Assembly: GCA_002361095.1 (NCBI GenBank)
Contig: DERU01000148.1
Span: 1 to 5,691, forward strand
DNA from: Lachnospiraceae bacterium UBA3332
GTDB taxonomy: Bacteria > Bacillota > Clostridia > Lachnospirales > Lachnospiraceae
DNA: 5,691 bases
Direction of reading: 5' to 3'
The notes beneath the pieces are model-generated. The model made no database searches. It was not told the origin of the DNA and saw only the letters and a program-made list of their open reading frames with translations. Below are positions 5,600-5,691 of the stretch, in pieces; within the stretch, counting starts at the first letter, position 1; every line of letters starts with the position of its first letter. Made by a program: the position numbers and the translations under genes.

Positions 5600-5691
5600 C
5601 CTTAACCTCCCATAAATCACTGTTACTTTTCATGGGGTGGAAAAGGGCTGAACCAAACCGGGGAACAGGCAGCAGCTTAAGGCGGGAGGCA
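5577..5691 (-). CDS. Possible 3' end of an upstream gene, partial
   Basis: From the right edge a minus-strand frame stays open for 37 sense codons and ends at TGA (5577-5579). Its last residues read LFHPMKSNSDLWEVKDDSQGLM. I recognise no family. A stop-free run of this length is not rare by chance, and the opposite strand also has an open frame from ATG at 5631 to the edge, without a ribosome binding site. If real, the gene would end inside the deoC promoter. Confidence 0.2.
   Translation of the reverse strand, partial: ASRLKLLPVPRFGSALFHPMKSNSDLWEVKDDSQGLM

Noticed and set aside
5684..5689. GGGAGG on the plus strand at the right edge, considered as a ribosome binding site of a gene just outside the window.
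   Set aside because: No start codon is visible and no plus-strand promoter was identified; it cannot be supported from this sequence.

Overview
The window looks like chromosomal DNA from an anaerobic Firmicute of the class Clostridia, probably Lachnospiraceae-like. Evidence: strong AGGAGG-type ribosome binding sites before nearly every gene, a GTG start, sigma-A promoters with extended -10 boxes, and a phosphoenolpyruvate carboxykinase variant of a type I associate with gut clostridia. The assignment is by impression; no marker gene is present. Every supported gene lies on the minus strand, so transcription runs from right to left.

Layout in transcription order. At the right edge (5577-5691) a stop-free frame may be the end of an upstream gene, but this is weak. 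A good promoter (5571-5599) drives deoC (4869-5531, deoxyribose-phosphate aldolase). After 64 nt comes a three-domain aminopeptidase P of family M24 (3002-4804, GTG start). After another 53 nt containing a small hairpin comes a two-gene unit: an ABC/AAA-type P-loop ATPase (1629-2948), overlapping by ATGA a 235-residue protein (925-1632) in which I read a PD-(D/E)XK nuclease-like core. A strong separate promoter (863-891) and a structured leader follow, then the first 254 codons of an ATP-dependent phosphoenolpyruvate carboxykinase (3-764 plus two bases), cut by the left edge.

The metabolic genes are conventional: nucleoside salvage (deoC), proline-containing peptide turnover (aminopeptidase P) and anaplerosis or gluconeogenesis (PEPCK). 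The interesting part is the ATPase/nuclease pair between them. It is lower in GC in sampled rows than the genes on either side, is translationally coupled, and has the architecture of a two-component anti-phage or anti-plasmid system: an ATPase that senses or loads, and a nuclease that acts. It resembles Septu (ATPase plus HNH) in layout, but the nuclease is PD-(D/E)XK-like rather than HNH, and the ATPase has no C-terminal TOPRIM as OLD nucleases do. I cannot tie it to a named system from sequence alone. It has no obvious promoter of its own, so it may be read from the deoC promoter.

There is no gene-free stretch above 300 bases, and I saw no tRNA, rRNA, CRISPR array, insertion sequence or convincing intrinsic terminator.
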